Shown here: piece after piece, positions 19,016 through 27,821 of the stretch | How the letters are laid out: each line of letters opens with the position of its first letter | How positions within the stretch are numbered: position 1 is the first letter of the stretch | Notes under the pieces: generated by a model | The model's database searches: none | Seen by the model: the letters and a program-made list of their open reading frames with translations, nothing else | Told to the model about the DNA's origin: nothing | Assembly (NCBI GenBank): GCA_963802915.1 | Contig: CAWDKQ010000021.1 | Coordinates: forward strand, 62,001-126,000 | Direction: 5' to 3' | From: JAICMB01 sp963802915 | GTDB taxonomy: Bacteria > Acidobacteriota > Terriglobia > Bryobacterales > Bryobacteraceae | Length of the DNA stretch: 64,000 nucleotides | Translations under genes and position numbers: made by a program

Positions 19016-19735
19016 TTAGATTCGGCCGAATTTTGCGACTGCTTCCTTGATGGACTTGAATTTCTCGATGAAGGGGATCATGGTGTGCTCGGTGTTGTCG
19101 AGTTCCTGCGCTTTTTTCAAAACGTCGGCGGCCTTGAGGCGCGGAACCACGGCAACTCCATCTTCGTCGGCAACGATGATGTCGTTGGGATTGACGCGGG
19201 CTCCGGCACAGGTGACCGGAATATTCGCGCCGGCGAATCTGTAGTGATTGATGGTGGTGGACGGCGCAATTCCGATGCTGAAGACCGGGAACTGGAGCTT
19301 CTTGATTTGCGGAGTATCGCGGATGGACGCGTCGATCACAGCGCCAGTGAAACCGCGGTATTTCATCGCAGTGGCCATGAGGCCGCCGATGCCGGCGAAA
19401 TCGGCGCCGTCATCAAGAACCATGACGTAGACCGAACCAGCGGGAGCGGCGTCAATCGCATCGAGCATTCCTTGCGACGCGGGAGCGCCTTCCTTGTGTT
19501 CGCCTTTCTTCAGGAGCACGGTCACGGCCGGACCGGCGAATTTCGTCGTGAACAGGGGGCGCATTTCATGGGACATGTAGGCGCGCTGTCCGTAAAGCTG
19601 CTCCATGGCGTCGGCGACGGACGCGACTTCGACATTTCGGAAGCCTTCAATCAACGGGTCGCCCAAGGGCTGGGCCAATATCCACCCGGCGACTGACAAC
19701 GCAATCGCGCAGGCGAGTAAGAATAATTTCTTCAT
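19016..19735 (-). CDS. RraA-like / HMG-CHA aldolase family protein, exported
   Basis: A 239-residue protein with a signal peptide (MKKLFLLACAIALSVAGWI) followed by the RraA/dimethylmenaquinone methyltransferase-like fold: VEVASVADAMEQLYG, FAGPAVTVLL, MVLDDGADFAGIGGLMATAM, GAVIDASIRDTPQI and the DEDGVAVVP loop. Family members are 4-hydroxy-4-methyl-2-oxoglutarate/oxaloacetate aldolases or RNase E inhibitors; export makes the second role implausible here. ATG at 19735 is chosen because it opens the signal peptide. It is 2 bp after the DUF6807 gene. Confidence 0.85.
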   Translation of the reverse strand: MKKLFLLACAIALSVAGWILAQPLGDPLIEGFRNVEVASVADAMEQLYGQRAYMSHEMRPLFTTKFAGPAVTVLLKKGEHKEGAPASQGMLDAIDAAPAGSVYVMVLDDGADFAGIGGLMATAMKYRGFTGAVIDASIRDTPQIKKLQFPVFSIGIAPSTTINHYRFAGANIPVTCAGARVNPNDIIVADEDGVAVVPRLKAADVLKKAQELDNTEHTMIPFIEKFKSIKEAVAKFGRI

Positions 19736-19737
19736 TT

Positions 19738-20652
19738 CTATTCGGGTCTCCAATGAGCGTACATGTCGGCGATGTGGGCAGTTTCGGCGTCGCCAGAATG
19801 GATCACCACGCGGTAGCGAAATCGCAGTGGCTGGCCGGCATCGAGCGTCCAATTACTTTCCGGTTGCGACGGATCGAAAGCGTGCTGTCCGAACGGATCG
19901 AGCGCGAAGAGGCCGTAATCGCGCGCATGCCAATAGGTGGGATGGCGCGGATTCGAGGGCGCGTCGAAGATGGCGACTCCGATTTTCTCGCCGTCGATGT
20001 TGCCGGAGTAATCGACCCAGTTGGAGCGCTTGCCCCAGACGTTCTGCATTCCGCGCGCGCCTTCCGCGTTCACCATTTCACCGCCGTGGGCCTTTTCAGT
20101 CATCGAATCGGCAAGGCGGATCGCGAAGGCGCCTTCCTTGCTGTCGCCGAAGACAACTTTCTCAGGACCGGTGAGAGTGATGTCAACATCGATGATGCGC
20201 TGCTTGGGGCCGCCGTGGAAGGTCATGACGCGATTCTCATGCAGGACCACAACGCCGCCAGGAGCTGTCCACTCAAACTCGCCGGTCAGCCGATTAGTCT
20301 TTTCGTTATACGAGACTGTCTTCACGACGATCTTGCCGATCTTGGGGTCTTTCGCTTCCCAAGAAGGATCGTTGCCCCAGAAATGATAGCCGTTGACGCC
20401 GTCGTAAGAGAACCACATGCCGCGGTGATGTGGATGGTCATTGCTTTCGCCGGTATTCTGCTCCATCGGCCAGCGGCGGGTGATGATTCTGCCGTCGGCG
20501 GAGCGAATCGGCCAGAGATATGGCTTGTTGGCCTCTACGCCAGAGTTGAAGGTCGTAAAAGGCTTCCCGTCCACTTTGATATCGATCTTTGCGGGGACCT
20601 GGGCCATCAGCGGCAGGCTCAATAGGAGCGGCAACCAGTTTGTTGAGTGCAT
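19738..20652 (-). CDS. DUF6807 (PmoA-like) secreted protein
   Basis: A 304-residue exported protein (signal MHSTNWLPLLLSLPLMAQ) of the PmoA/DUF6807 family: RWPMEQNTGESNDHPHHRGM, GVNGYHFWG, FGDSKEGAFAIRLAD, NVWGKRSNWVDYSG and NPRHPTYWHARDYGLFALDPFG are the characteristic blocks. These proteins are often annotated methane oxygenase PmoA, but they are unrelated to particulate methane monooxygenase and are usually found near sugar-catabolism genes. The conserved His pairs suggest carbohydrate or metal binding. First gene of a minus-strand operon with RraA and an alpha/beta-hydrolase. Confidence 0.85.
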   Translation of the reverse strand: MHSTNWLPLLLSLPLMAQVPAKIDIKVDGKPFTTFNSGVEANKPYLWPIRSADGRIITRRWPMEQNTGESNDHPHHRGMWFSYDGVNGYHFWGNDPSWEAKDPKIGKIVVKTVSYNEKTNRLTGEFEWTAPGGVVVLHENRVMTFHGGPKQRIIDVDITLTGPEKVVFGDSKEGAFAIRLADSMTEKAHGGEMVNAEGARGMQNVWGKRSNWVDYSGNIDGEKIGVAIFDAPSNPRHPTYWHARDYGLFALDPFGQHAFDPSQPESNWTLDAGQPLRFRYRVVIHSGDAETAHIADMYAHWRPE

Positions 20653-20999
20653 TGGTTCGATTAAAACATAACAGCCCTGCGTACGACGAGACGCGTTTTA
20701 AACACACACAGGCTATCTTGTTGGATAGCAATCTACTTATCGGCGCGCGATGGGGTCGGCCTACGACCAAAATCATGGTGGTCGTAGGCGGGAATGCCCG
20801 GCGCCGTTTTTTTAATTCGAATATATGAGGCGCCACGGGCGGGCCGTCACTTCAGCGGCGTTGCTCCGCAGCGTAAGACATTGAAGAGCCGGAGGATGCG
20901 GTTGTGACAAATAATCTGAGAATCTCGTGACTGCAAAAGGTCGCTCCACGACGCGATGTTTGCAAAATGGTAATGACAACCAAGAAGAAGGCCAAGTCG
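20653..20999. other. Intergenic region with stacked inverted repeats
   Basis: This 347-bp gap separates the DUF6807 operon from the PhnB-like gene. It holds a small hairpin (GCTATC...GATAGC, about 20722-20739) and the larger terminator-like hairpin described separately. No coding frame looks real. Confidence 0.5.
20741..20813 (+). terminator. Strong hairpin plus T7 tract on + strand; possible end of an unannotated small RNA
   Basis: GCCTACGACCA (20759-20769) pairs perfectly with TGGTCGTAGGC (20779-20789) across a 9-base loop, and CGGCGC (20741-20746) can pair with GCGCCG (20801-20806) outside it. Seven T residues follow at 20807-20813. This is a textbook rho-independent terminator for the plus strand, yet no plus-strand gene ends here. 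Either a small RNA starts in 20650-20740, or the hairpin acts in the leader of the minus-strand DUF6807 operon. Confidence 0.5.
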
Positions 21000-21470
21000 T
21001 CAGGACTTCGCAGCCCGTTCGATTTCAGCGATGTTAAGCTTCACCATTTTCATCATGGCCTCCATCCCCTTGAAAGTCTTTATGAGGTCGTATATCTGTG
21101 CCGGTACGATTTGCCATGAGAGGCCAAATTTGTCCTTGAGCCAGCCGCACTGGACTTCCTGGCCACCCTCCGACAGTTTCGACCAGTAGTAGTCAATCTC
21201 TTCCTGGGAGTCGCAGCGCACCATCAATGAGATGGCCTCCGTGAATTTGAAATGCGGGCCGCCGTTGAGAGCCGTGAATTTCTGGCCGTCGAGCTCGAAT
21301 GAAAGCGTAAGGATGGTCCCTTTGGGGACGGGAGAGTCGGCAGGGTTGCGCAGTTCGTCGAGGCGTCGCGAGTTCTTGAAGATACCGATGTAGAAATCAA
21401 CCGCCTCCTCCGCGTTTGCGTCGAACCACAGAAACGGAGTGATGCGAGGGAACCCATGGAATACACTCAT
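21000..21470 (-). CDS. VOC family / PhnB-like protein
   Basis: A 156-residue protein of the PhnB (3-demethylubiquinone-9 3-methyltransferase-like) branch of the VOC superfamily: ITPFLWFDANAEEAVDFYIGIF, SFELDGQKFTALNGGPHFKFT, SLMVRCDSQEEIDYYWSKL and CGWLKDKFGLSWQIVP are diagnostic blocks. Despite the database name, methyltransferase activity is not established; many members are glyoxalase-like with no known substrate. Monocistronic, with the methyltransferase gene 51 bp upstream on the same strand. Confidence 0.9.
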   Translation of the reverse strand: MSVFHGFPRITPFLWFDANAEEAVDFYIGIFKNSRRLDELRNPADSPVPKGTILTLSFELDGQKFTALNGGPHFKFTEAISLMVRCDSQEEIDYYWSKLSEGGQEVQCGWLKDKFGLSWQIVPAQIYDLIKTFKGMEAMMKMVKLNIAEIERAAKS

Positions 21471-21521
21471 GCCCTCATTCTTGCAGTTCTCCTTGACGGA
21501 TACAGTTCAGCCCGGAGGAGA

Positions 21522-22181
21522 TTAGACCCGTTTGATTGTCGCGAACCAGGCGGGGGCGCCGCCGGCGTGGAATCTCGTCTCAATGCGGTCCGGTTCAATG
21601 GCAACGACATTCCATCCACTGCCTGGATTGAACGCTGTTCTAAGCTCTTCCTGCTTGACGGGGTGCGGGCCAGTATCGGGACCATTGTCACTGAAGCACA
21701 ACACATACACAGTTCCGGTGTGCTCGGTCACGGACGCGAGACTCGCTACGTAATGCGTTCGCTCGTCGCCTTCGAAGGTGTGGAACAGTCCGGAGTCCAG
21801 CACGGTCTGAAACATGCGCCCCAACCGCTGCAACTGGAACGCGTCAGCCGCGGCAAACTCAACCTCGATCCCACGGCCGGCGGCCTTCTCCCGGGCGATC
21901 GCCAGTGCCGTTTGAGCCACGTCAACGCCCAGAACGGACAATCCCAGCGAGGCGATATGAAGAGCGTTCTCACCGGTCCCACAGCCTGCATCGAGCACCG
22001 CTCCGGCGAATCCGCCCGCGGATGCCAAACGAACGATCGCAGGTTGCGGATGACCAATATCCCAAGGCGCCGGGCCGTCCCGGTATGAGGCATCCCATGG
22101 CCGCCCGGCCCGCCGTTCGTGACTGGTCGGGTGCCGACCCCTAAGCGGATCGTCAGCAAGGGTTCCTGATGGCTCCGACAA
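21522..22181 (-). CDS. Class I SAM-dependent methyltransferase
   Basis: A 219-residue protein with the SAM-binding motif I VLDAGCGTGENALHIASLG, motif II LGVDVAQTALAIAREKA and a FAAADAFQLQRLG post-motif. The PWDIGHPQPAIVRL segment before motif I is typical of the thiopurine-methyltransferase/TehB-like small-molecule branch. The substrate is unknown. It precedes the PhnB-like gene on the same strand. Confidence 0.85.
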   Translation of the reverse strand: MSEPSGTLADDPLRGRHPTSHERRAGRPWDASYRDGPAPWDIGHPQPAIVRLASAGGFAGAVLDAGCGTGENALHIASLGLSVLGVDVAQTALAIAREKAAGRGIEVEFAAADAFQLQRLGRMFQTVLDSGLFHTFEGDERTHYVASLASVTEHTGTVYVLCFSDNGPDTGPHPVKQEELRTAFNPGSGWNVVAIEPDRIETRFHAGGAPAWFATIKRV

Positions 22182-22586
22182 CTTTATCCCCCTACAACCG
22201 ATATTGCCGCCTCATCCTAGCACGCCGATCCGCAGGTGCGGATCGAGTGGACGATGCCGGAGCAGATCCGGGCGGGCGAGTTGCGAAAGGCGCATCGCGC
22301 AGGGAGACTCTTGTGCAACCAACCAAAAATAGCCTATAGTTAAAGCCAAAACAGATTCTCTATTCGCACGTTGATTGATTGAAGTGCGGAACTGCCCGCG
22401 ACGTGAATCCCCCGGCGCGAAGCGGCAATCTTCCGGCTTCGCACCTCTCGAATCGAGAGGTGAACACGGAACGAATGCACTGATGGTGCACTTGCGTATC
22501 TTGGAAGCCAAGTCTCGACGTTTACGAGGCATGAACTCATTCAAGAGCGCACCAGCGGTGCGAGGCCCTCATTTAATAGCGTTGGA
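22182..22586. promoter_or_regulatory. Intergenic region with inverted repeats upstream of the Hsp70-like gene
   Basis: This divergent 405-bp gap has a GATCCGC/GCGGATC hairpin near 22232-22249 and an almost perfect 21-bp dyad at 22442-22462 (arms CACCTCTCGA and TCGAGAGGTG around one A). The dyad is about 125 bp upstream of the Hsp70-like start and has operator geometry. No real gene is seen; small frames here have no support. Confidence 0.45.
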
Positions 22587-24146
22587 ATGCGACTTGGCAT
22601 TGATTTTGGCACGACCTATATAGTAGTCGCCGCCGTCGATCGCGGAAACTACCCAATCGTGATGTTCAATGGGCCAGAGGGATACGCATGCGAATGGTTC
22701 CCCGCATTGACGGCGATCAGGCGAGCGGATTGCCTGTACGGCTGGGAGGCGTGGTCGGCGCAAAAAGACAAAAGTGCAACCGTGGTGCGCTCCATTAAAC
22801 GGTTCCTGCAGTACGGCGGACCGGAAACAACCGTGGAGATTGAAGACCAGCGATTTCCCATGATGGACGTGATTGCGGGACTGATCGCAAGTCTGCGGAG
22901 GGCTCTGGTAGAAGAATCGAGCCTAAATGTGAGCCCGGCCGAACCGCTTGAAGTCATGCTTGGAGTGCCTGCCAACGCGAACGCCAGCCAACGTTTCTTG
23001 ACGATCGAGGCGTTTCGCCGAGCAAATTTCGAAGTGCTGGGCATCTTGAACGAGCCTTCCGCGGCAAGCATCGAGTTCAGCCATGCCACGCGCCATCACG
23101 GCCCAAGCGCTCCTCGCCGAATTCTAGTTTATGATCTTGGCGGTGGTACGTTCGATGCCTCGTTGGTGGAAACGAACGGACACGGTCACGCCGTAGTGGC
23201 TTCCGAGGGGATCAGCCGGCTCGGAGGTGACGATTTCGATGACATCCTGGCGGAACTCGCCCTCGAGCTGGCCGGTTTCGACTCTAAAGAACACGACAGC
23301 CTGCCATCCGGAGATCTGTTCAGGCTTTCCGACGAGTGCCGGCGACAGAAAGAGTCGATCCACCCAAACACAAAACACATCGTGCTCGATCTGGATGCGA
23401 TCCTGCCTGGTTGGGAATCGGTTTCGATTCCGGTTTCTGAGTACTACCGGCGATGTGAGCTACTCATCGCAAGGACCATGGAGACTACCCGGCGCCTGCT
23501 CGAGGAAAACGACGGCAGGGCGGACGTGGTTTATATGACCGGCGGGGGCAGCGAATTGGCGCCCGTCGCGACCGCGGTGCGCTCCGCATTTGGAGATCGC
23601 GTGAGACGATCCGGGTACACGCGCTCGGCGACAGCGATCGGACTCGCGATTCAAGCCGACACCGCATCAGGCTACTTGTTAAAGGATAAGCTGGCCCGTC
23701 ATTTCGGAGTGTGGCGGGAAGCGGAAGCGGGGAGCAGCATTGTTTTCGATCGCCTTATTGCGAAAGGAACGAACTTACCGCAACCAGGAGAAGCGCCGGT
23801 GCTTGTGACGCGCCGCTATCGGCCAGTGCACAACATCGGTCATTTTCGATATCTGGAGTGCGGCCAACTTGCGGTTGACGGGCGACCCACCGGTGAGATC
23901 ACGTTGTGGGACGAAATTGTGTTTCCCTTCGATCCGAGTTTGTCTTCAGCTCAATGCGCCGTAACAGAGGTGAGCCGTAGTGGATCTGTCGGCGACCAGG
24001 ATATCGAGGAGACATATTGCTGCGATTCCACCGGAGGCGTCCGCGTGAATATCTCAAACCGCCGCGCGGGTTACGAGCGTAGTTATCCTCTCGGGCGATG
24101 GGCAGGCAAAAGTAAGCCAATTGCGTTGGGGAGACGGTGGCACTGA
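22587..24146 (+). CDS. Hsp70/DnaK-like ATPase
   Basis: A 519-residue protein with the Hsp70 nucleotide-binding domain: LGIDFGTTYIVVAAVD, VMLGVPANANASQRFLTIEA, GILNEPSAASIEFSHA, ILVYDLGGGTFDASLVE and VYMTGGGSELAPVATAVR. The last ~150 residues are not a DnaK peptide-binding domain; they look beta-rich and are of unknown fold. It is a different subfamily from the YegD-like gene at 13.5 kb. GAATGCG at the start has no strong SD; the ATG at 22587 begins directly with MRLGIDFG, as expected. No DnaJ or GrpE partner is nearby. Confidence 0.85.
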   Translation: MRLGIDFGTTYIVVAAVDRGNYPIVMFNGPEGYACEWFPALTAIRRADCLYGWEAWSAQKDKSATVVRSIKRFLQYGGPETTVEIEDQRFPMMDVIAGLIASLRRALVEESSLNVSPAEPLEVMLGVPANANASQRFLTIEAFRRANFEVLGILNEPSAASIEFSHATRHHGPSAPRRILVYDLGGGTFDASLVETNGHGHAVVASEGISRLGGDDFDDILAELALELAGFDSKEHDSLPSGDLFRLSDECRRQKESIHPNTKHIVLDLDAILPGWESVSIPVSEYYRRCELLIARTMETTRRLLEENDGRADVVYMTGGGSELAPVATAVRSAFGDRVRRSGYTRSATAIGLAIQADTASGYLLKDKLARHFGVWREAEAGSSIVFDRLIAKGTNLPQPGEAPVLVTRRYRPVHNIGHFRYLECGQLAVDGRPTGEITLWDEIVFPFDPSLSSAQCAVTEVSRSGSVGDQDIEETYCCDSTGGVRVNISNRRAGYERSYPLGRWAGKSKPIALGRRWH

Positions 24147-24443
24147 TCCGGCGGCGACGGTCTCACCAATTAAGATCCTCACAGGAATTGCAAGGTTTTC
24201 CGTCATCCTTGCTCGAGTTCAGGGTGAGTTCATCTTCGCGGTTGCCAGGGCATGTCTTGATTGAGCGTAGGACTGGGCGGTACTTGGACGAAGCCCGCTG
24301 TTAAGAACGGATGAACGCATGCATCCATTCGCCGCGGGGAGACGTTATGAGTGCCGAATCGTCCTCATTGAAAGCACGGTGATCAAAAACAATTCCCGGA
24401 ATCATCGTGGCGCCGGATATTCTCAAGCAGAGTGAACGAAGCT
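24147..24443. other. Intergenic region, nothing recognised
   Basis: This 297-bp region lies between the convergent Hsp70-like and SDR genes. I see no convincing gene, terminator or repeat in it. Confidence 0.4.
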
Positions 24444-25199
24444 TCAGATCATCATGCCGCCCGAGACCTCAATCCTCTGGGCGTTGACCCAGCGATTCTC
24501 GTCCGAGAGAAGGGCCGCGATCATGGGTCCGATGTCGTCGGGCACGCCTGCACGGCCCAGAGCGGTCATATCCGCGACGCGCTTGTTGATCTCAGGATTA
24601 TCCCGCACCATGCCGCCGCTGAAGTCAGTTTGGATCGCACCTGGCGCGACGACATTTGCAGTAATCCGCCGCGGGCCGAGCTCCTTGGCAAGATAGCGGG
24701 TCAGAACCTCGACCGCTCCCTTCGCGGCTGCGTACGCGGAACTTCCGGGGAGAGACAATCGCGCCAATCCTGACGAAATATTTACGATACGGCCGCCATC
24801 GTTCATCAGGGGGAGCAGTTTCTGTGTCAAGAAGTAAACCCCTTTGACGTGGACATTGAAGATCTCATCGAATTGGGTTTCGGTGGTTTTCTCAAAATCA
24901 GCATGCAGAGAATTGCCCGCGTTGTTCACGAGGTAATCAAACCGTTCCCGATCCCACGCCTGCAACGTCTTGCGGACCTCGGCGCCGAAATCATCGAAGG
25001 AACGGACATCGCCGGTGTCGAGGCGAAACGCTGCCGCTTTTTGTCCCAGCGCTTCCACCTCGTGTATGAGGGACTGGGCCTCAGCGTGATTCGAACGATA
25101 GGTGAATATGATATCGACGCCGCGCCGAGCGAGATGGATCGCCGTATTGCGGCCGAGACCGCGGCTTCCACCCGTGATGATGGCAATCTTCTTCGTCAT
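24444..25199 (-). CDS. SDR family oxidoreductase
   Basis: A 251-residue classical short-chain dehydrogenase: TGGSRGLGRNTAIHLA (Rossmann TGxxxGxG), LVNNAGNS (NNAG), the catalytic Ser in VNISSGLARL, and YAAAKGAVE (YxxxK). Family members of this type reduce 3-oxoacyl groups or other carbonyls with NAD(P)H. GGAG six bases before the ATG at 25199 decides the start over the upstream ATG at 25211. It is the last gene of a three-gene unit preceded by a TetR-type divergent control region. Confidence 0.9.
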   Translation of the reverse strand: MTKKIAIITGGSRGLGRNTAIHLARRGVDIIFTYRSNHAEAQSLIHEVEALGQKAAAFRLDTGDVRSFDDFGAEVRKTLQAWDRERFDYLVNNAGNSLHADFEKTTETQFDEIFNVHVKGVYFLTQKLLPLMNDGGRIVNISSGLARLSLPGSSAYAAAKGAVEVLTRYLAKELGPRRITANVVAPGAIQTDFSGGMVRDNPEINKRVADMTALGRAGVPDDIGPMIAALLSDENRWVNAQRIEVSGGMMI

Positions 25200-25226
25200 G
25201 CTTTTCTCCATAAAAGTGTTCTTTCG

Positions 25227-26105
25227 TTAGGTCAGATATACGGGCTTCAAGATTTCCTCACACCATTGTCGAAAACTCGTGGGTGTCGTGTTTTCCGGAG
25301 TTCGTGCTTCTGCGTTGTCGAGGCCGTTGTTTTTGGCAGCATACATTTCCAGCAAGCCCTGCGCGAACTCCTCGCTGGCTCCGGCCTTTATCAGTTGCGC
25401 CTTGTACTCGTCGGCGGGGATCGAGCAGAACCGCATCGGTTTGCCGAGCACGTCCGTCATGATCCTCGCCATGCCGTTAAAGGACAAGTCCTCGGGGCCG
25501 AGCACCGCAACCCCGTCCTGGCCTTTCCACGATCGGTCGAGAAGGAGTTTGGCGGCGCTGACGGCAATATCCCGCGTCGCGACAAGGGGAGCCCGCACGT
25601 CCGGGAGACTTGGAGAGAAGAAGACTCCATGATGCTTGAGCGCGTCAACCTGTCTCAGCATGTTCTCCATGAAGCCAGGGCACCACAGAGCGCGGAAGTC
25701 GACGCCGGTACGCTCGATCTCCGCATCCTTCGCGAAAGAAGCGGTTACCGGACCCGCATTCACCGCGACTCGCCGGCCGACGCCGGATACTGTAACGACG
25801 CGCTTCACTCCTTTACTCTCGATGGCACGGCAGACGGGACGAGTGAACCGGAGATAGTATTCGGTCACATCGTTGGTCGTGAACGAAGGCGGCACGACCA
25901 GGAATAAGCTTTCCGCGTTCTCGAGGCCCCGCATGAGTACGCTCTCGTCATCGCTCGATCCCTGTACGATCTCCACCTTGGCTCGGACGTCGGCGGCAAG
26001 TCTAGCTGGGTCGCGCGCAATCACACGCACGGGCTCGTTGGCGGCAAGAAGGTTCGCGACGACCTGCGATCCGATGTGCCCTGTTGGAGTGGTGACGACG
26101 ATCAT
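25227..26105 (-). CDS. NmrA-like NAD(P)-binding protein
   Basis: A 292-residue atypical SDR: IVVTTPTGHIGSQVVANLL (TGxxGxxG-like), VRVIARDPARL, and GVKRVVTVSGVGR, then FRALWCPGFMENMLRQ. This matches NmrA/HSCARG-type NAD(P)H sensors and quinone oxidoreductases (QOR2-like). AGGAAAGGAAAAG precedes the ATG at 26105. It lies between the SDR gene and the epimerase-like gene, on the same strand. Confidence 0.85.
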   Translation of the reverse strand: MIVVTTPTGHIGSQVVANLLAANEPVRVIARDPARLAADVRAKVEIVQGSSDDESVLMRGLENAESLFLVVPPSFTTNDVTEYYLRFTRPVCRAIESKGVKRVVTVSGVGRRVAVNAGPVTASFAKDAEIERTGVDFRALWCPGFMENMLRQVDALKHHGVFFSPSLPDVRAPLVATRDIAVSAAKLLLDRSWKGQDGVAVLGPEDLSFNGMARIMTDVLGKPMRFCSIPADEYKAQLIKAGASEEFAQGLLEMYAAKNNGLDNAEARTPENTTPTSFRQWCEEILKPVYLT

Positions 26106-26123
26106 TTCTTTTCCTTTCCTTCC

Positions 26124-27021
26124 TCAGGCTGGGAAGTAGCGCATGTTCTCGAGATCGGAGATGAGTCCGGGGCCAGTCGGATTCCATCCCAGCTTTTCCC
26201 GCGTTTGCGCGCTGGAAGCCGGGATATCCCAACCGGCGAACGGAGCGAGCCAGCCGAAATGTCCAGCGGCCTCTTCCGGGCGTAATAGAGACGACTGGCA
26301 CCTTCAGGCCGCGGCCGATAACCTCGGCAATCTCTCGGACGGGTATGCCCTCTTCAGCGACTGCGTGATACGTGGCGCCTGCTTCCGCTTTCTCCAGCGC
26401 CAGCCGGTACAGGCGGGCAGTATCGAGGCGATGAGCCGCGGGCCAGCGGTTGAGCCCATCGCCGACGTAGGCCGCGACACCTTTTTCGCGCGCGACCTGG
26501 ATCGCATAAGTAACCAGGCCTTGCTTCACCGTGTCGTGGACTTGGGGAAGGCGGACAATGGCCACGCGGACGCCTCGACCCGCGACTTCGACGGCCGCCT
26601 CTTCCGAAGCCGCACGAGGAATCACCTTCGAACTGGCCGGCGGATCGTCTTCGGTGCATGGACGGCCGGGAGTTAAGTTCGCCATCCCGGTTCCGGAAGT
26701 GACGATCAGGAGTCTGCCCGAGTTGGCAAGAACGTCGCCCAATGCCCCGATGACGCGACGATCGGATTCACAGTTTGCCACGTACTTCGAGAAGTCGTGA
26801 TTGAAGGCGGTGTGAATGACTGCATCCACATTGGCCGCTCCGGCGCGCAGGCTATCCAGGTCTTCCAGATCGCCGCGATGCACCTCGGCGCCGGCGGCGA
26901 CAAGCGACTGTGCGCCCGCATCCGAACGCGTAAGCCCGAGCACCTGATGGCCTGAACGAATGAGTTCCGGAACAATAGCCGCGCCGATAAAACCTGTTGC
27001 ACCCGTAACGAAGACACGCAT
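26124..27021 (-). CDS. NAD-dependent epimerase/dehydratase family protein (one frameshift)
   Basis: The N-terminus MRVFVTGATGFIGAAIVPEL is an extended-SDR Rossmann fold; LRAGAANVDAVIHTAFNHD and GATYHAVAEEGIPVREIA follow. The frame as given runs into nonsense after VVSITP. Removing one C from the CCC run near 26286 restores EEAAGHFGWLAPFAGWD and EKLGWNPTGPGLISDLENM, ending at the stop at 26124. The corrected length is 298 residues, and the overlap with the next gene disappears. Probably a flavonol-reductase-like NAD(P)H oxidoreductase; substrate unknown. First gene of the operon divergent from TetR. Confidence 0.85.
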
Positions 27022-27101
27022 ATTCTCTTCCTCCTTATGACGTCCGGTTCGAGTTGCATGGTCGCAGCCGATGTTGACGGAGCGTCGTAACTTTGATAAA
27101 A

Positions 27102-27116
27102 CGGAGATAGTCTCCG
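27102..27116. promoter_or_regulatory. Operator-like palindrome 1 (TetR locus)
   Basis: CGGAGATAGTCTCCG is a perfect 6-bp dyad around TAG. It lies in the divergent region between the epimerase operon and the TetR gene. Confidence 0.7.
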
Positions 27117-27129
27117 CATGTCTAGATTA

Positions 27130-27146
27130 CCGGAGAATGTCTCCGG
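27130..27146. promoter_or_regulatory. Operator-like palindrome 2 (TetR locus)
   Basis: CCGGAGAATGTCTCCGG is a perfect 7-bp dyad around ATG and shares GGAGA/TCTCC with palindrome 1. The centres are 29 bp apart, about three helical turns, and palindrome 2 ends 17 bp before the TetR start codon. Confidence 0.75.
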
Positions 27147-27163
27147 TTGCAAATATTTTGCCG

Positions 27164-27772
27164 ATGGCAACGAAACGTTCACAACCTGCCACTCGAAAGC
27201 CGCGCCGAACCGTTCGCCCCAAGCTGCGTATCGATGCGCAGAGGAATCGCGAGCGTGTCTTGGAAGTTGCGAAGGAGGCGTTCACGCGTCTTGGCGCGAA
27301 CGCCAGCCTGGACGACATCGCCAAACAGGCAGGCGTCGGACCCGGAACTCTATATCGCCACTTTCCTACACGAGATGCACTCATCGAAGCAGTCTATCGG
27401 GCTGAGGTGGAAAAGCTTGCGGCAGCAGCGGGCGACTTCGCCGAGGCCAAGCCCCCTCTCGACGCGTTGCGAGCCTGGATGCTGTTGTTCGTCGACCACA
27501 TTGCCGCCAAGCAGATCATCGCACCGGCGCTGAATACGCTGGTTGGAGGCCCCTCGAAGCTGTATGAAGGTTCCCGCGGTCAGATCCAGGGAGCGATTGA
27601 GGCGTTGGTGAAGCGCGCAATCAAGAGCGGCGAAATACGCAGAGATCTCGATCCATTCGATCTGCTGCGAGCTCTCATCGGCGTCGCCCATGTGGCATCC
27701 AGCCCTGACTGGCAGCAAAGCGCGAGGAGGCTGGTGGATATCCTTATCACTGGCGCGCGGCCGATCAAATAG
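27164..27772 (+). CDS. TetR/AcrR family transcriptional repressor
   Basis: A 202-residue regulator. The HTH lies at about residues 26-70 (NRERVLEVAKEAFTRLG, ASLDDIAKQAGVGPGTLYRH, FPTRDALIEAVY), with a C-terminal ligand domain of the SbtR type (ALNTLVGGPSKLYEGSRGQI). The basic N-terminal tail (KRSQPATRKPRRTVRPK) is usual. The frame is open further upstream, but the two palindromes lie there, so the ATG at 27164 is preferred. It probably represses itself and the divergent three-gene oxidoreductase operon through those palindromes. Confidence 0.9.
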   Translation: MATKRSQPATRKPRRTVRPKLRIDAQRNRERVLEVAKEAFTRLGANASLDDIAKQAGVGPGTLYRHFPTRDALIEAVYRAEVEKLAAAAGDFAEAKPPLDALRAWMLLFVDHIAAKQIIAPALNTLVGGPSKLYEGSRGQIQGAIEALVKRAIKSGEIRRDLDPFDLLRALIGVAHVASSPDWQQSARRLVDILITGARPIK

Positions 27773-27821
27773 AGTCCGGGTTCTCGTCCGCGCTTGTCGG
27801 GTCAGCATATGATATCTGCAT

